A DNA stretch of 64,000 nt from Sutcliffiella cohnii (GCF_002250055.1 NZ_CP018866.1:798501-862500), one strand, 5' to 3'; positions 43,917-53,739 are shown, numbered from the stretch's first letter. Translations and numbers: made by a program. Notes: generated by a model from the sequence alone, not told the origin.

Positions 43917-44903
43917 ATGTTATTTATTGATAATCAGGGGATTACAGATCCTAGAATTAACTTAGCAATTGAGGAATACGCGTTAAAAAACTTAAACATC
44001 GATAATACATATTTACTTTTTTACATTAATGAGCCTTCCATCATTATTGGTAAAAACCAAAATACGATAGAAGAAATTAATACAGAGTATGTAGAAGGAA
44101 ATGGTATTCATGTTGTTCGTCGATTATCTGGTGGTGGGGCTGTTTACCATGACCTAGGTAACTTGAATTTTAGCTTTATAACGAAGGACGATGGGGAAAG
44201 CTTTCACAATTTTAGAAAATTCACTGCCCCGGTTGTGGAGGCGTTACAAAGTTTAGGTGTGAACGCAGAATTAAGTGGAAGAAATGATCTTCTAGCTGAA
44301 GGGAGAAAAATTTCTGGTAATGCTCAATTTTCGACGAAAGGTCGTATGTTCAGCCACGGTACGTTATTATTTGATTCAGAAATGGAAAATATCGTTTCGG
44401 CATTAAAAGTTAAAAAGGATAAAATCGAATCTAAAGGTATCAAGTCTGTTCGTAGCCGTGTCGCAAATATTAAAGAGTTTTTAACTGATGATATAACAAT
44501 TGAACAGTTTAGAGAACTACTATTAAAGGCAATTTTTAAAAGTGATGATATACCGGAATATAAGCTAACAGAAGAGGATTGGGTAAAAATAAACGAAATC
44601 TCCAAAGCACGTTATCAAAACTGGGATTGGAATTACGGGAAATCACCAGCATTTAATGTTCAACACTCTCACCGTTTCCCTATCGGTCAAATCGATATTC
44701 GTCTAGAAGTGAAAAAAGGATTAATCCAAGAATGTAAAATCTTCGGTGACTTCTTTGGAGTTGGGGACGTAGCCGAAATAGAAGAGAAACTAGTTGGAGT
44801 AAAATATGAAAAGTCTGCATTAGACGATGCTTTCTCAACAATTGATGTAAAACATTATTTCGGAAATGTAACGAAGGAAGAAGTGTTAAATCTTATATAC
44901 TAA
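43917..44903 (+). CDS. lplJ: Lipoate-protein ligase LplJ
   Basis: 328 residues (B. subtilis LplJ 331). Motifs are RRLSGGGAVYHDLGNLNFSF (lipoyl-AMP site), GRNDLL..GRKISGNAQ and GTLLFD, followed by the C-terminal accessory domain (about 245-328). It activates lipoate with ATP and attaches it to E2 and GcvH proteins in the cytosol. It is cotranscribed with yhfI. Confidence 0.93.
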   Translation: MLFIDNQGITDPRINLAIEEYALKNLNIDNTYLLFYINEPSIIIGKNQNTIEEINTEYVEGNGIHVVRRLSGGGAVYHDLGNLNFSFITKDDGESFHNFRKFTAPVVEALQSLGVNAELSGRNDLLAEGRKISGNAQFSTKGRMFSHGTLLFDSEMENIVSALKVKKDKIESKGIKSVRSRVANIKEFLTDDITIEQFRELLLKAIFKSDDIPEYKLTEEDWVKINEISKARYQNWDWNYGKSPAFNVQHSHRFPIGQIDIRLEVKKGLIQECKIFGDFFGVGDVAEIEEKLVGVKYEKSALDDAFSTIDVKHYFGNVTKEEVLNLIY

Positions 44904-44909
44904 TTTATT

Positions 44910-44945
44910 AAAGAGGTTCATCATTTAGGAACCTCTTTCCTTTTT
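44910..44945 (+). terminator. Terminator of yhfI-lplJ
   Basis: AAAGAGGTTC pairs with GAACCTCTTT around a 9-base loop, followed by CCTTTTT. Confidence 0.85.
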
Positions 44946-44996
44946 CTCTATATTGGAAAATTTAAGACAAATCCACCTTTTTAAATAATTTAAATA

Positions 44997-45026
44997 ATGA
45001 CAAAGTAGCACTTATTGTCCTATAAT
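44997..45026 (+). promoter_or_regulatory. Sigma-A promoter of lcfB
   Basis: ATGACA (44997-45002) and TATAAT (45021-45026) are separated by 18 bp. The FadR operator lies 15 bases downstream. Confidence 0.65.
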
Positions 45027-45041
45027 AGTAGTGAAATAAAA

Positions 45042-45059
45042 TGAATGATTATTCATTCA
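45042..45059 (+). promoter_or_regulatory. FadR operator of lcfB
   Basis: TGAATGATTATTCATTCA is the exact reverse complement of the site before yhaR. It lies just downstream of the expected transcription start. Confidence 0.88.
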
Positions 45060-45084
45060 ATTAAGACGAAGGGGAGGAGTCGAA

Positions 45085-46638
45085 ATGAATATATCTTCAC
45101 AATTGAGACAAACGGCACAGGATAAACCGACAAAGGTTGCGTATATGTTTGAAGGGGAATCTAAATCGTATGGAGAATTAAATGCAGCGATCAATGCCTT
45201 TGCGTCTGGCTTAGAGAACATGGGCATTAAAAAAGGGGACCATATCGCTCTTTTACTAGGCAATTCACCATACTATATTATTGGCATGTACGGTGCAGCT
45301 CGTTTAGGTGCAACTGTTATTCCGGTAAATCCAATTTATACTCCTGAAGAAATTTGTTACATCTTAAATGATGGAGACGTAAAAGCAGTTATTATGCTTG
45401 ACTTATTAGTACCTCTATTTGAGAAGCTACATGTAAGGCTACCGAAAGTAGAAAGTTATATCGTTTGTGAAACACCTGATGGAAAAGAAAAGGCAAAAGA
45501 TTTGCCAGTAGAACAATTTTCAGTTTTTCCGAAATTAAAAACGTTTACATCCGTGCTAATGCAAGGTACATATGACTATAGCGGACCCGAATTAAAGGAT
45601 GATGACATTGCGGTTATTCTTTATACTTCCGGTACGACTGGTAAACCGAAAGGTGCAATGCTAACTCATCGTAATCTTTATCGTAATGCGAAAGATGTTG
45701 CTGATTTCTTGAAGATGAATGAAAGTGATCGGGTCGTAGCAACTTTACCTATGTTTCACGTCTTCTGTTTAACAGTAGCACTTAATGCACCTTTAATGAA
45801 TGGTGCAACAGTTATTATTGTTCCGAGGTTTAGTCCTCAATCGGTTTTTGATGTTGTAAAAAAACACGAAGCAACTGTATTCGCGGGTGTTCCTACTATG
45901 TACAATTTCCTACTTCAGTACGAAGGTGGCAAAGTAGAAGACTTCCAATCTTTAAGATTATGTATTTCAGGTGGAGCATCTATGCCAGTAGCACTTCTCA
46001 AAAATTTCGAGAAAAAGTTTAACGTTATTATTTCCGAAGGCTATGGCTTGTCTGAAGCATCACCTGTTACTTGCTTCAACCCGCTAGATCGACCTAGAAA
46101 GGCAGGGTCTATAGGAACGAGTATAGTGAATGTTGAAAATAAAGTAGTTAATGAGCTAGGTGAGGAAGTGCCGAACGGACAAGTTGGAGAACTAATTGTA
46201 AGAGGTCCGAATGTGATGAAAGGGTATTACAATATGCCGGAAGAAACAGCTCATGCAATTCGTGATGGATGGCTGTATACAGGTGATATGGCAAAAACAG
46301 ACGAAGATGGCTATTTCTATATTGTGGATCGTAAAAAGGACATGATTATCGTAGGAGGATATAATGTTTATCCTCGTGAAGTAGAAGAAGTATTATATAA
46401 TCATCCGGATGTCGTTGAAGTGGCTGTTGTAGGTGTACCTGATGCTAATTTTGGAGAAGCGGTTAAGTGCTTCGTCGTTTCAAAAAATGATGTGACAGAG
46501 CAAGAACTTATCGGGTATTGCCAGCAATCGTTAGCGAAATATAAAGTCCCGAGTTCAATTGAATTTTTAGAGGAATTACCTAAAAATACGACAGGAAAAA
46601 TATTAAGAAGAGCATTAAAAGAAAAATTAGGTGTGTAA
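45085..46638 (+). CDS. lcfB: Long-chain acyl-CoA synthetase LcfB
   Basis: 517 residues, close to B. subtilis LcfB (YhfL). ANL-superfamily motifs are [16 protein letters not shown] (P-loop), [13 protein letters not shown], and [25 protein letters not shown] followed by [14 protein letters not shown], with a C-terminal Lys in NTTGKILRR. It activates fatty acids to acyl-CoA, using ATP and CoA, for beta-oxidation. The FadR operator in front fits. GGGGAGGAG precedes the ATG. The hydratase downstream probably belongs to the same transcript. Confidence 0.94.
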   Translation: MNISSQLRQTAQDKPTKVAYMFEGESKSYGELNAAINAFASGLENMGIKKGDHIALLLGNSPYYIIGMYGAARLGATVIPVNPIYTPEEICYILNDGDVKAVIMLDLLVPLFEKLHVRLPKVESYIVCETPDGKEKAKDLPVEQFSVFPKLKTFTSVLMQGTYDYSGPELKDDDIAVILYTSGTTGKPKGAMLTHRNLYRNAKDVADFLKMNESDRVVATLPMFHVFCLTVALNAPLMNGATVIIVPRFSPQSVFDVVKKHEATVFAGVPTMYNFLLQYEGGKVEDFQSLRLCISGGASMPVALLKNFEKKFNVIISEGYGLSEASPVTCFNPLDRPRKAGSIGTSIVNVENKVVNELGEEVPNGQVGELIVRGPNVMKGYYNMPEETAHAIRDGWLYTGDMAKTDEDGYFYIVDRKKDMIIVGGYNVYPREVEEVLYNHPDVVEVAVVGVPDANFGEAVKCFVVSKNDVTEQELIGYCQQSLAKYKVPSSIEFLEELPKNTTGKILRRALKEKLGV

Positions 46639-46739
46639 CAAAGGTAGAGCTACAAATTAAAATAAAGAAGGATTATCGCCTTTCTTTGGAGAAATAAGTA
46701 GGTTAGTGCAAGCGCTATCAATTGAAGGGGGCGATCAAC

Positions 46740-47519
46740 ATGTCTTATATTAACGTTCATATCGAAAATTATATAGCAACTGTTACATTAAATAGGCCAG
46801 ATGCGATGAATGCATTTAACTATGATATGTTAGTAAACTTAGGGGAAGTAGCTGAAACATTACGATCTAATCCAGAAGTTAGAGTCGTTATTATTACAGC
46901 TGCAGGGGAGAAAGCTTATAGTGTTGGCGCTGATTTGAAGGAAAGGCGCACATTATCAGAACAGCAAGTAAGAAGAAATGTATATAAAATTGGAGAAGTG
47001 TTTAGTTCGATTGCTAATCTTCCACAACCGACTATTGCTGCCATTAATGGATTTGCTTTTGGCGGAGGTATGGAATTGTTATTAGCCTGTGACTTCCGAG
47101 TAGCTGTGAAGGATGCGAAAATGGGATTAACGGAAACAAGTTTAGCAATTATTCCTGGTGCTGGTGGAACGCAAAGATTACCACGAATTGTTGGGGAATC
47201 AAAGGCACTAGAATTAATACTTACGGCCAGAAGGTTTACAGCTGAAGAAGCAAGCAACTGGGGATTAATTACTAGATTAGTAAATGAACGAGCAGAATTG
47301 CTAGAAGAAGCTAAATCCTTAGCAGAAGAGTTTACCCGAAATGGCCCACTCGCCGTGCAACAAGCTAAATTTGCGATTAAACAAGGGATGAATGTAGATT
47401 TGCAAACAGGTCTACAAATAGAACGAAAAGCATACGAAGTGATTATTCCAACAGAGGACCGAGTGGAAGCATTACAAGCGTTTCAAGAAAAACGACCTCC
47501 AGTATTTAAAGGTAAATAA
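46740..47519 (+). CDS. Enoyl-CoA hydratase
   Basis: 259 residues from the ATG at 46740, with GAAGGGGG upstream. Crotonase motifs are AYSVGADLKE, GFAFGGGMELLLACDFRVA and GLTETSLAIIPGAGGTQR. Both catalytic Glu (in GGMEL and LTET) are present, so a true hydratase is likely, in contrast to YhaR. It would hydrate 2-enoyl-CoA in beta-oxidation. It follows lcfB by about 100 bases without a terminator, so it is likely under the same FadR control. Confidence 0.88.
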   Translation: MSYINVHIENYIATVTLNRPDAMNAFNYDMLVNLGEVAETLRSNPEVRVVIITAAGEKAYSVGADLKERRTLSEQQVRRNVYKIGEVFSSIANLPQPTIAAINGFAFGGGMELLLACDFRVAVKDAKMGLTETSLAIIPGAGGTQRLPRIVGESKALELILTARRFTAEEASNWGLITRLVNERAELLEEAKSLAEEFTRNGPLAVQQAKFAIKQGMNVDLQTGLQIERKAYEVIIPTEDRVEALQAFQEKRPPVFKGK

Positions 47520-47524
47520 TAGAG

Positions 47525-47561
47525 AAAAAACGGTAATGGGACTTTCCCATTACCGTTTTTT
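47525..47561. terminator. Bidirectional terminator
   Basis: AAAAAACGGTAATGGG pairs perfectly with CCCATTACCGTTTTTT around a 5-base loop, between the hydratase and the convergent GGDEF/EAL gene. Confidence 0.92.
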
Positions 47562-49253
47562 CTATTTAGAAAATATAAGGCTTTCAATTTCATCTTTTGA
47601 TTTCGGTTTAGAAAAGTAATAACCTTGTATAATATTACAGCCATTTTCCTTTAATAAATCATATTGCTTTTCTAGTTCTACCCCTTCAGCAACCGTTTTA
47701 ATATTTAAAGTTTGGGCGATGGATAAAATACCTTTCAATAAACCCATCTTAGTTGGATTACTTTCAATTTCTTTAACGAACGCACGGTCAATCTTTAAAA
47801 CATCCATTGGCATGTCAATTAAATATTGGAGGGACGAGTAACCTGTTCCAAAATCGTCAATGGCGATACTTATGCCTAAATTTTTAATCTCATTAATAAA
47901 ATTCATTGCATTCTCTTTTTCGTACATAAATGTTTCTGTAATTTCAAGATTTAAATATTTTGGCTCGAGCCTACTTTCATACAAAATTTCCTTTAGTTTC
48001 ACAATAAAATCTTGATTATTTATTTGCTTAACGGAAACATTCACAGATATTGGGACTTTCGGATAACCTTTATGTTGCCATTCTACGTTTTGAAAAGTTG
48101 CCTTTCTTAAAACCCATATACCTAAATCAACAATTAAATCGGATTCTTCGGCAATAGGGATAAAGACGCTTGGTGGTATGTTATTACCATCTTTATCTTC
48201 CCATCGAAGAAGTGCCTCAATACCGACGAGTTCTTTTGTAAGGGCGTCAAATTGCGGTTGATAATGAAGGGAGAACTTGTCCGTATATAAATCTTGTCTC
48301 ATATTTTCGCTAATCGAGAAGAATTTTTTCGTTTGTAAATCCATATCTTTTTCATAGAATGTTAAACAATTCTTTCCTTTTGATTTTGCGTGATACATCG
48401 CAATATCTGCTTTTTGCATAAGTTTTTGAGAATTGTTTGCGTTACAAGGGAAGACGCTTACTCCAATGCTACCTGTTATATTTTTATATGTTTTATTTTT
48501 AGCAAATCCAGTATTAAAAATGGAAAGTACTTTTTTCGCTACTTGGACTATTTCTTTTTGTTCTTTTACATTCCTAACAATGATAATAAATTCATCGCCA
48601 CTCCTTCTTGCGATAAATGAGTCTCGTATATTTGCAGAAATGAGTTGATTAGCAAGCTCTTTCAGAAATAAATCTCCTTCATGATGACCTAATGTATCGT
48701 TGACTAATTTAAAATTATCCAAGTCTAAAAACATTAGTGCGAAGTGTGATTTTTCTGTATAATGTTTTTCAATTTCTTTTTCGAGTTGTTCATCTAAATA
48801 TCGTTTGTTCGGTAGTCCAGTTATGGAATCATGGTAGGCAGCATATTCTATTCGTTCACTCATTTCTTTTTGCTTTGTAATATCATTTCGAATCGATACA
48901 TATTGATATACTTTTCCATTTTCGTCTAAAAAAGGAACAATAGTCGTATCAACCCAATAATAGTTACCGTTTTTTGTTTTATTTTTAATTTCGCCTTTCC
49001 ACACCTTACCCGAGCCAATTGTTTTCCACATTTCTTTGAAAAACTCTTTCGGATGGTAATTAGAGTTAACGATATTATGATCCTTCCCTATTAATTCAGA
49101 ACGGGGATACTGTGATATTTCACAAAATTTATCATTTGCATAAGTTATTTTTCCAGTTCGATCAGCAATTGCAACAATAGAAGAAACATCTAAGGCGAAT
49201 TCAATATCTTTCATATATTTTAAGATTCTATCGTATTCTTGTTGTTCTATCAT
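47562..49253 (-). CDS. PAS-GGDEF-EAL cyclic-di-GMP protein
   Basis: 563 residues. A PAS domain (about 15-130) is followed by a GGDEF domain (about 135-300) with the motif RRSGDEF, where the first Gly is Ser, and an EAL domain (about 310-560) with EALLRWE, DDFGTGYSSL, DVLKID and EGVE. All EAL metal-binding motifs look intact, so c-di-GMP breakdown is likely. The Ser in SGDEF occurs in some active cyclases, so activity is uncertain. No membrane segment is seen. A cytosolic signal, perhaps redox or a small molecule at PAS, is inferred. Confidence 0.88.
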   Translation of the reverse strand: MIEQQEYDRILKYMKDIEFALDVSSIVAIADRTGKITYANDKFCEISQYPRSELIGKDHNIVNSNYHPKEFFKEMWKTIGSGKVWKGEIKNKTKNGNYYWVDTTIVPFLDENGKVYQYVSIRNDITKQKEMSERIEYAAYHDSITGLPNKRYLDEQLEKEIEKHYTEKSHFALMFLDLDNFKLVNDTLGHHEGDLFLKELANQLISANIRDSFIARRSGDEFIIIVRNVKEQKEIVQVAKKVLSIFNTGFAKNKTYKNITGSIGVSVFPCNANNSQKLMQKADIAMYHAKSKGKNCLTFYEKDMDLQTKKFFSISENMRQDLYTDKFSLHYQPQFDALTKELVGIEALLRWEDKDGNNIPPSVFIPIAEESDLIVDLGIWVLRKATFQNVEWQHKGYPKVPISVNVSVKQINNQDFIVKLKEILYESRLEPKYLNLEITETFMYEKENAMNFINEIKNLGISIAIDDFGTGYSSLQYLIDMPMDVLKIDRAFVKEIESNPTKMGLLKGILSIAQTLNIKTVAEGVELEKQYDLLKENGCNIIQGYYFSKPKSKDEIESLIFSK

Positions 49254-49473
49254 TTGGAGGCCTCCAAGTAAGTTAAAAGTAGCTATATTTTACCATGTTT
49301 TTTTCAATAGTTTATATAAATTCTAATATTTTGATAGTATGTGTGTTAAAAAAGAGTGACAACTGATTAGCTTTAGTGCTTTTTAATAGCATTGCGTTAA
49401 AGTTTCCTATTTACTTTCAGTTGAATGATTAGTATATTAATAAACAATTAAACTATTAGAGGAGGGAAAAAAC

Positions 49474-50196
49474 ATGGCAACTTCATCGGTGCTTGTTAGC
49501 AATCCAACACCTTTTCGGAGAGGGTTACAAGCAGGTGTAACGATTGCAATTGGCTATATGCCTGTTGCTCTTACATTTGGATTGCTTGCAAAATCGGTCG
49601 ATTTAAACTTAATGGAAACGTTGATGATGAGTATTTTTGTTTTTGCAGGGGCTGCTCAATACATGGCCCTCAATATGATTGCTCTTGGAACGGGAGTATT
49701 TGAAATTGTCATGACTACTTTTATCGTAAATATTCGTCACTTTTTAATGAGTACAACGTTAAATGAAAAAGTAGAAAACGATAAAAAGTGGAAAAAAGCC
49801 CTTTATTCTTTTGGGATAACGGACGAAACCTTTTCAGTTGCAGCTACAAATGAAGGTAGACTACATACTAGTTACATGTTAGGTCTCATAATTATTTCAT
49901 ATTCAAGCTGGGTTGTTTTTTCTGGAATTGGACATATCGTCGGTGGAAGCTTACCTACTACTTTACAAGATAGTATGTCAATTGCGCTGTATGCTATGTT
50001 TGTCGGGTTACTCGTACCATCAATGAAAAAAAGTCGTAAAGTTATTTATCTAGCGGCTACTGCTGCCCTTTTTAATGCTTTATTTGTCCATGTTCTTCAA
50101 ATGGCACAAGGTTGGGCAATTATTGTAGCAACTTTAATTAGCGCTGTCGGTATTGAATGGGTGGAACAAAAAAGGAGGGAAATAAGTCGTGAATAG
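49474..50196 (+). CDS. azlC: Branched-chain amino acid exporter subunit AzlC
   Basis: 240 residues with about seven membrane segments. AzlC-family motifs are GYMPVALTFGLLAKS, FAGAAQYMALN, NIRHFLMS and FGITDETFSVA. With AzlD it exports branched-chain amino acids or analogues. GAGGAGGG precedes the ATG. It overlaps azlD by 8 bases. Confidence 0.9.
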   Translation: MATSSVLVSNPTPFRRGLQAGVTIAIGYMPVALTFGLLAKSVDLNLMETLMMSIFVFAGAAQYMALNMIALGTGVFEIVMTTFIVNIRHFLMSTTLNEKVENDKKWKKALYSFGITDETFSVAATNEGRLHTSYMLGLIIISYSSWVVFSGIGHIVGGSLPTTLQDSMSIALYAMFVGLLVPSMKKSRKVIYLAATAALFNALFVHVLQMAQGWAIIVATLISAVGIEWVEQKRREISRE

Positions 50197-50500
50197 TATG
50201 ATTGTTATGATGATTATAGGAATGGCGGTTGTTACGTATCTCCCACGATTATTGCCCTTTATTATGTTCCAAGGAAAAGAGCTACCACCTTTTTTACAAG
50301 GTGTGCTAAAAAACGTTCCTTTTGCCATTTTAGGCGCCCTTATTATTCCTGGAGTTTTTACTATCAATCCAGATATTTGGTACGGAATTGTCGGAGTTTT
50401 TGCTGCGTTTATTGTTGCATATTTTGGAGCTAATATTATAATTGTTGTGCTCTCTTCTATTGCTATCGTTAGCTTATATGCATTACTAGTAGCAGGGTAA
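50189..50500 (+). CDS. azlD: Branched-chain amino acid exporter subunit AzlD
   Basis: 103 residues with four membrane segments. The AzlD pattern is YLPRLLPFIMF, FLQGVLKNVPFAILGALIIPG and a C-terminal GANIIIVVLSSIAIVS. It is the small partner of AzlC, to which it is translationally coupled. The start codon is GTG. No azlB regulator gene is adjacent. Confidence 0.9.
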   Translation: MNSMIVMMIIGMAVVTYLPRLLPFIMFQGKELPPFLQGVLKNVPFAILGALIIPGVFTINPDIWYGIVGVFAAFIVAYFGANIIIVVLSSIAIVSLYALLVAG

Positions 50501-50527
50501 GAACTGCTACTAGCTCCAAATTTTTTT
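50486..50527 (+). terminator. Terminator of azlCD
   Basis: CTAGTAGCAG (50486-50495) pairs with CTGCTACTAG (50504-50513). The stem includes the azlD stop. A run of seven T begins 8 bases after the stem. Confidence 0.6.
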
Positions 50528-51107
50528 ATAGTAATTTTTTAATGCTTTGTAATACTTTTTCTGGTTTGAATCCTTTATTTCCCATTCCGAACATTTCAAC
50601 TACTTGATTTTGTTGATTTAGCAAATAAGTTGTAGAGGTATGAGTAAACATTCCGTTTCCTGGATCTTGATAATAAAACTCTAACTCGTTCGTTAAGCTA
50701 CGAATATCTTCTTCATTCCCACGTAATACTTTCCATCCGTCATTTGTATCAATATTAAATGTCTCAACATATGAAGCAAGCACCTCTTTTGTATCTCGCT
50801 TTGAATCAATTGTTATCGTTAAAAATTCAACATCATCAGCAGTGATCCCAAGGGCACGTAAATCTTCTTTCAAATTATTCATATGGATGGTAGTTGCAGG
50901 ACAAATATCAGGGCATTTTGTATATATGAACTCTAGTATTCTTACTTTACCAGTTTCATTTAAAGAAACGATTTCTCCATCATGTGTTTCTAGCATAATA
51001 TTTTCGGGTAATTCCATCGCATGGACTCGATAAACAGAAAAGTAATAAATTCCACTACTAATACTTAAAATAAGAATAAGAGCACAAACCCAATACCATT
51101 TTTTCAT
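50526..51107 (-). CDS. Sco1/SenC-family copper chaperone-like lipo/membrane protein
   Basis: 193 residues from the ATG at 51107, with AAGAGGTG 8 bases upstream. The frame is open 60 codons further, but without a ribosome site. One N-terminal membrane segment (about 5-25, WYWVCALILILSISSGIYYF) has no lipobox Cys. The thioredoxin-like domain contains the CPDIC copper-binding pair (KCPDICPAT) and the distal His in MFTHTSTTY. Sco proteins deliver copper to the CuA site of cytochrome oxidase outside the membrane. Confidence 0.85.
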   Translation of the reverse strand: MKKWYWVCALILILSISSGIYYFSVYRVHAMELPENIMLETHDGEIVSLNETGKVRILEFIYTKCPDICPATTIHMNNLKEDLRALGITADDVEFLTITIDSKRDTKEVLASYVETFNIDTNDGWKVLRGNEEDIRSLTNELEFYYQDPGNGMFTHTSTTYLLNQQNQVVEMFGMGNKGFKPEKVLQSIKKLL

Positions 51108-51332
51108 ATGCATAACACCTCTTTTTAACATTTTGTAAGCTATCGGTGTAACCGACCGCAATCTCTCCTTTCCTGCAATAGAATCAAGGATGTTAAGTGT
51201 AGTTAACGGACGGTAACAAAGTTTCACCTTTATCATAAGCGATGAAAAAAAGGAGTTATATAGGTTTATGTAGAAAAGAATGAACATTGTTTGAATGCCA
51301 CGGTTACTACTATGACAATAGGAGAAATGCTA

Positions 51333-52595
51333 ATGAAGAAGTTGATGAAGTGGGGAATCATTCCGTTCATTGTGTATGCGATAATGCTATACGTTTATTT
51401 ATGGTACATAGCAGATAGTTCTCTACCGCAAGAGTTAATCGGTACGAGGGCAGATCCACATACATTTATGACTGAAAAGGAGATAATGTTAGCTAACGAA
51501 TATTCGAAAATACGTAACTTCTTTTATTTTTTATCGTATCCTTACGAATGGTTTGTCTATGGAGCCATTTTATTTTTAGGCTTCAGTAAAACGTTTCAAC
51601 AATGGGCTGAAAAAATTACAAGATTTCGCATATTGCAAGCAGGTATATTTATTTTTTGGTTCTCATTTTGGACAACACTAGCTATCTTGCCATTAAAGCT
51701 TTTCCGTTATTATTTTGCTAGGCAATACCAAATATCGATTCAACCTTTACCAGATTGGATTCAAGATCAGCTAATTAGTTTTTGGGAAGGTTTAGTATTA
51801 CTATGGATTGTCATTATCGTTGTTTATTTTTTAATGAGCCGATTTCAAAAATATTGGTGGATTATTACGTGGATTTTATTTATTCCGTTCGTCTTTTTCT
51901 TCATGTACATTCAACCTGTGTTGATTGACCCTTTATATAACGATTTTTATCCAATGAAAGATAAACAGCTTGAGGAGAAAATTTTAGCCCTTGCAAGTGA
52001 AGTGGATGTTAGTGCTGATCGAGTTTGGGAAGTAAACATGTCCGAAAAAACGAACTCCATCAATGCTTATGTAACTGGTGTAGGTGGTAATTCTAGAATT
52101 GTGTTGTGGGATACCCTGTTACAACGGCTGCATGAAGAGGAAATATTATTTATTATGGCACATGAACTGGGTCATTACGTATTGCACCACGTTACACTGG
52201 GAGTTACGGGGTACATTGTTTTTTCTCTTGGTGTATTTTATCTCGTATACCGGCTGACAAAGCTTATGCTTAAAAAGTGGGGAAGACAGATGCGTATACA
52301 GAGAATGGAAGAATTCGCATCTTTGCCGATATTGTTGTTATTAATTTCTGTTATTTTATTCGCAGCTAGCCCTGTTACGAATTATGTTTCAAGGCATATG
52401 GAACATACAGCTGATGTTTATGCGATTGAACTAACTGGTAATCAAGATGCTGCAATTGGTGCTTTTCAAGAAATAACGAAAGCTGGTCTGAGCGAGGTTA
52501 ACCCACCAACGTTAATAAAAATCTTTCGATACACACATCCACCAATGGTAGATCGTATCCATTTTATTCAGAACTATACGGAAGAAACAAACTAA
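51333..52595 (+). CDS. yhfN: M48-family membrane metalloprotease YhfN
   Basis: 420 residues from the ATG at 51333, with AGGAG 8 bases upstream; a TTG 42 bases earlier lacks one. Several membrane segments surround the HEXXH motif in FIMAHELGHYVLHH, and ENxxD is replaced by EHTAD, which is usual in the family (third zinc ligand Glu). It resembles the CAAX-protease (Ste24) branch of M48, and matches B. subtilis YhfN. It probably processes membrane proteins or peptides in or near the membrane. Confidence 0.9.
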   Translation: MKKLMKWGIIPFIVYAIMLYVYLWYIADSSLPQELIGTRADPHTFMTEKEIMLANEYSKIRNFFYFLSYPYEWFVYGAILFLGFSKTFQQWAEKITRFRILQAGIFIFWFSFWTTLAILPLKLFRYYFARQYQISIQPLPDWIQDQLISFWEGLVLLWIVIIVVYFLMSRFQKYWWIITWILFIPFVFFFMYIQPVLIDPLYNDFYPMKDKQLEEKILALASEVDVSADRVWEVNMSEKTNSINAYVTGVGGNSRIVLWDTLLQRLHEEEILFIMAHELGHYVLHHVTLGVTGYIVFSLGVFYLVYRLTKLMLKKWGRQMRIQRMEEFASLPILLLLISVILFAASPVTNYVSRHMEHTADVYAIELTGNQDAAIGAFQEITKAGLSEVNPPTLIKIFRYTHPPMVDRIHFIQNYTEETN

Positions 52596-52669
52596 CAATC
52601 TGTTGGCTCTCTAGTCGAACATTATAGAATGAACTAACTTATATGTATGCTATTTTCAGGGGGGACACC

Positions 52670-53165
52670 CATGCAAGTGAAATTTTGTACAAGTAGGTTC
52701 ATTCTTGAACAGTATAATGGTTTTCACTTTCTAGATTGGCTTTAAGTTAGTCCGTTTCACTTCGCTGCAGACACTTGCTTGGTCGACCGTACCGCGACGT
52801 CCTGTCGAAAGGTCGACACTAGCACGTCCTGTGCGTCGCCGCGGGGAGATGTCTAGCTCCAGCGCATTGGCCCTATCAAACTTCCCAGTCCGTCCGTACG
52901 ATAAGTCAACATCAACTCAACTAACGTTTCGTTGTGTTTCCTTTATCTCCTACCGGACTGCTCCAGTTTGTACGGGCCAGATTGATGCGCTTCCGCTTTT
53001 CGTGGATTCGAGCCTCCTCGGCTGCGCCTGTGGGGTCTCGACCTTCCCTCTACATCCCGCAGGACAAGGAAGGCTTCGGCAGCATTACATCGCACGAAGA
53101 AAATGCGATAGCATTTTCGAGGAGTCAAGTGTCTTCCGCTCCGTTCCACTCACGGTTCACCCTCC
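52670..53165 (-). repeat. Structured intergenic repeat, full copy (copy 5)
   Basis: Between yhfN and yhzC. An ATGCAAGTGAAATTTTG segment (52672-52689) matches the 5' part of copy 1. The outer module lies in minus orientation: AGACACTTG (52769-52777) pairs with CAAGTGTCT (53126-53134). GTCGACC/GGTCGAC (about 52781-52817) form a small inner hairpin. An inner-module copy (52854-53000) carries CCGTCCGTACGATAAGTCAAC and TTTCCTTTATCTCC. AAAATGCGATAGCATTTTC (near 53099-53118) is another hairpin. Open frames here are considered spurious. Confidence 0.85.
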
Positions 53166-53185
53166 ACATCAGATTTAATCAAATG

Positions 53186-53215
53186 AAAAAGAAGCCAAAT
53201 TAGGCTTCTTTTTTA
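53186..53215. terminator. Bidirectional terminator before yhzC
   Basis: AAAAAGAAGCC pairs with GGCTTCTTTTT around AAATTA, followed by T. Confidence 0.85.
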
Positions 53216-53455
53216 CTATTTTTCCCACTGGTGAACAAACGCCTGATATTCAGCACTTAAAGATTGAAATAATACTTTGTTATTCGCATCGATAGCAGCG
53301 TCAATTTTTTCTAAAAACCGTTGCTTCTGAAATAAGAAAATTGCCTCGTCAATTACCATCTGAACATACATATTTACCATAAAACTTTCCCGTGACACTC
53401 GTTTCTCTTGGGCTTTCGACTTCATTAACTCCGTATAAGACTTTTCATTTTTCAT
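53216..53455 (-). CDS. yhzC: IDEAL-domain protein YhzC
   Basis: 79 residues. The helical IDEAL domain (about 30-75) includes MVIDEAIFLFQKQRFLEKIDAAID and LFQSLSAEYQ. IDEAL domains mediate protein interactions in Bacillales. It is divergent from comK, as yhzC is in B. subtilis. Function is unknown. Confidence 0.8.
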   Translation of the reverse strand: MKNEKSYTELMKSKAQEKRVSRESFMVNMYVQMVIDEAIFLFQKQRFLEKIDAAIDANNKVLFQSLSAEYQAFVHQWEK

Positions 53456-53522
53456 GAGTCTTTCACCTCGAGGCCTTTTTTATATTATATGGAGTTCGCT
53501 AAATAAAATCAATAATATTTTA

Positions 53523-53537
53523 AATTTTTAGAAAATA
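53523..53537 (+). promoter_or_regulatory. CodY-like box between yhzC and comK
   Basis: AATTTTTAGAAAATA has 13 of 15 matches to the CodY box AATTTTCWGAAAATT. It is inside a larger inverted repeat AATATTTT (53514-53521) / AAAATATT (53532-53539). CodY is a known repressor of comK in B. subtilis. Confidence 0.5.
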
Positions 53538-53644
53538 TTTAACCGAGTGCAAATGTCAGCAAGAATCCTTACCCGTTTTGGATGCATCCACAATCAATTG
53601 TTTTGTCGAACTATAATTATAATTTGTAATTTTATAAAATAATG

Positions 53645-53673
53645 TGCAAAAAGATGTAGTAATATGGTATTAT
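53645..53673 (+). promoter_or_regulatory. Possible comK promoter
   Basis: TATTAT at 53668-53673 has an extended TGG in front and a weak TGCAAA at 53645-53650, 17 bp away. No clear AAAAN5TTTT pair for ComK itself was found by eye. Confidence 0.35.
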
Positions 53674-53739
53674 TTTCTTGATTTGTATTAAATTTTACTT
53701 TATTGGTATTGTTTAAAAAATAGTGAAAGGAAGATTAGT

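Noticed and set aside
50526..51287. Longer 253-residue form of the Sco1-like protein
   Set aside because: The first 60 codons lack a ribosome site and the ATG at 51107 has one plus a direct signal anchor.
53456..53739. ComK boxes (AAAAN5TTTT pairs) upstream of comK
   Set aside because: No pair with correct internal spacing was found by eye; the AT-rich sequence gives only partial matches.
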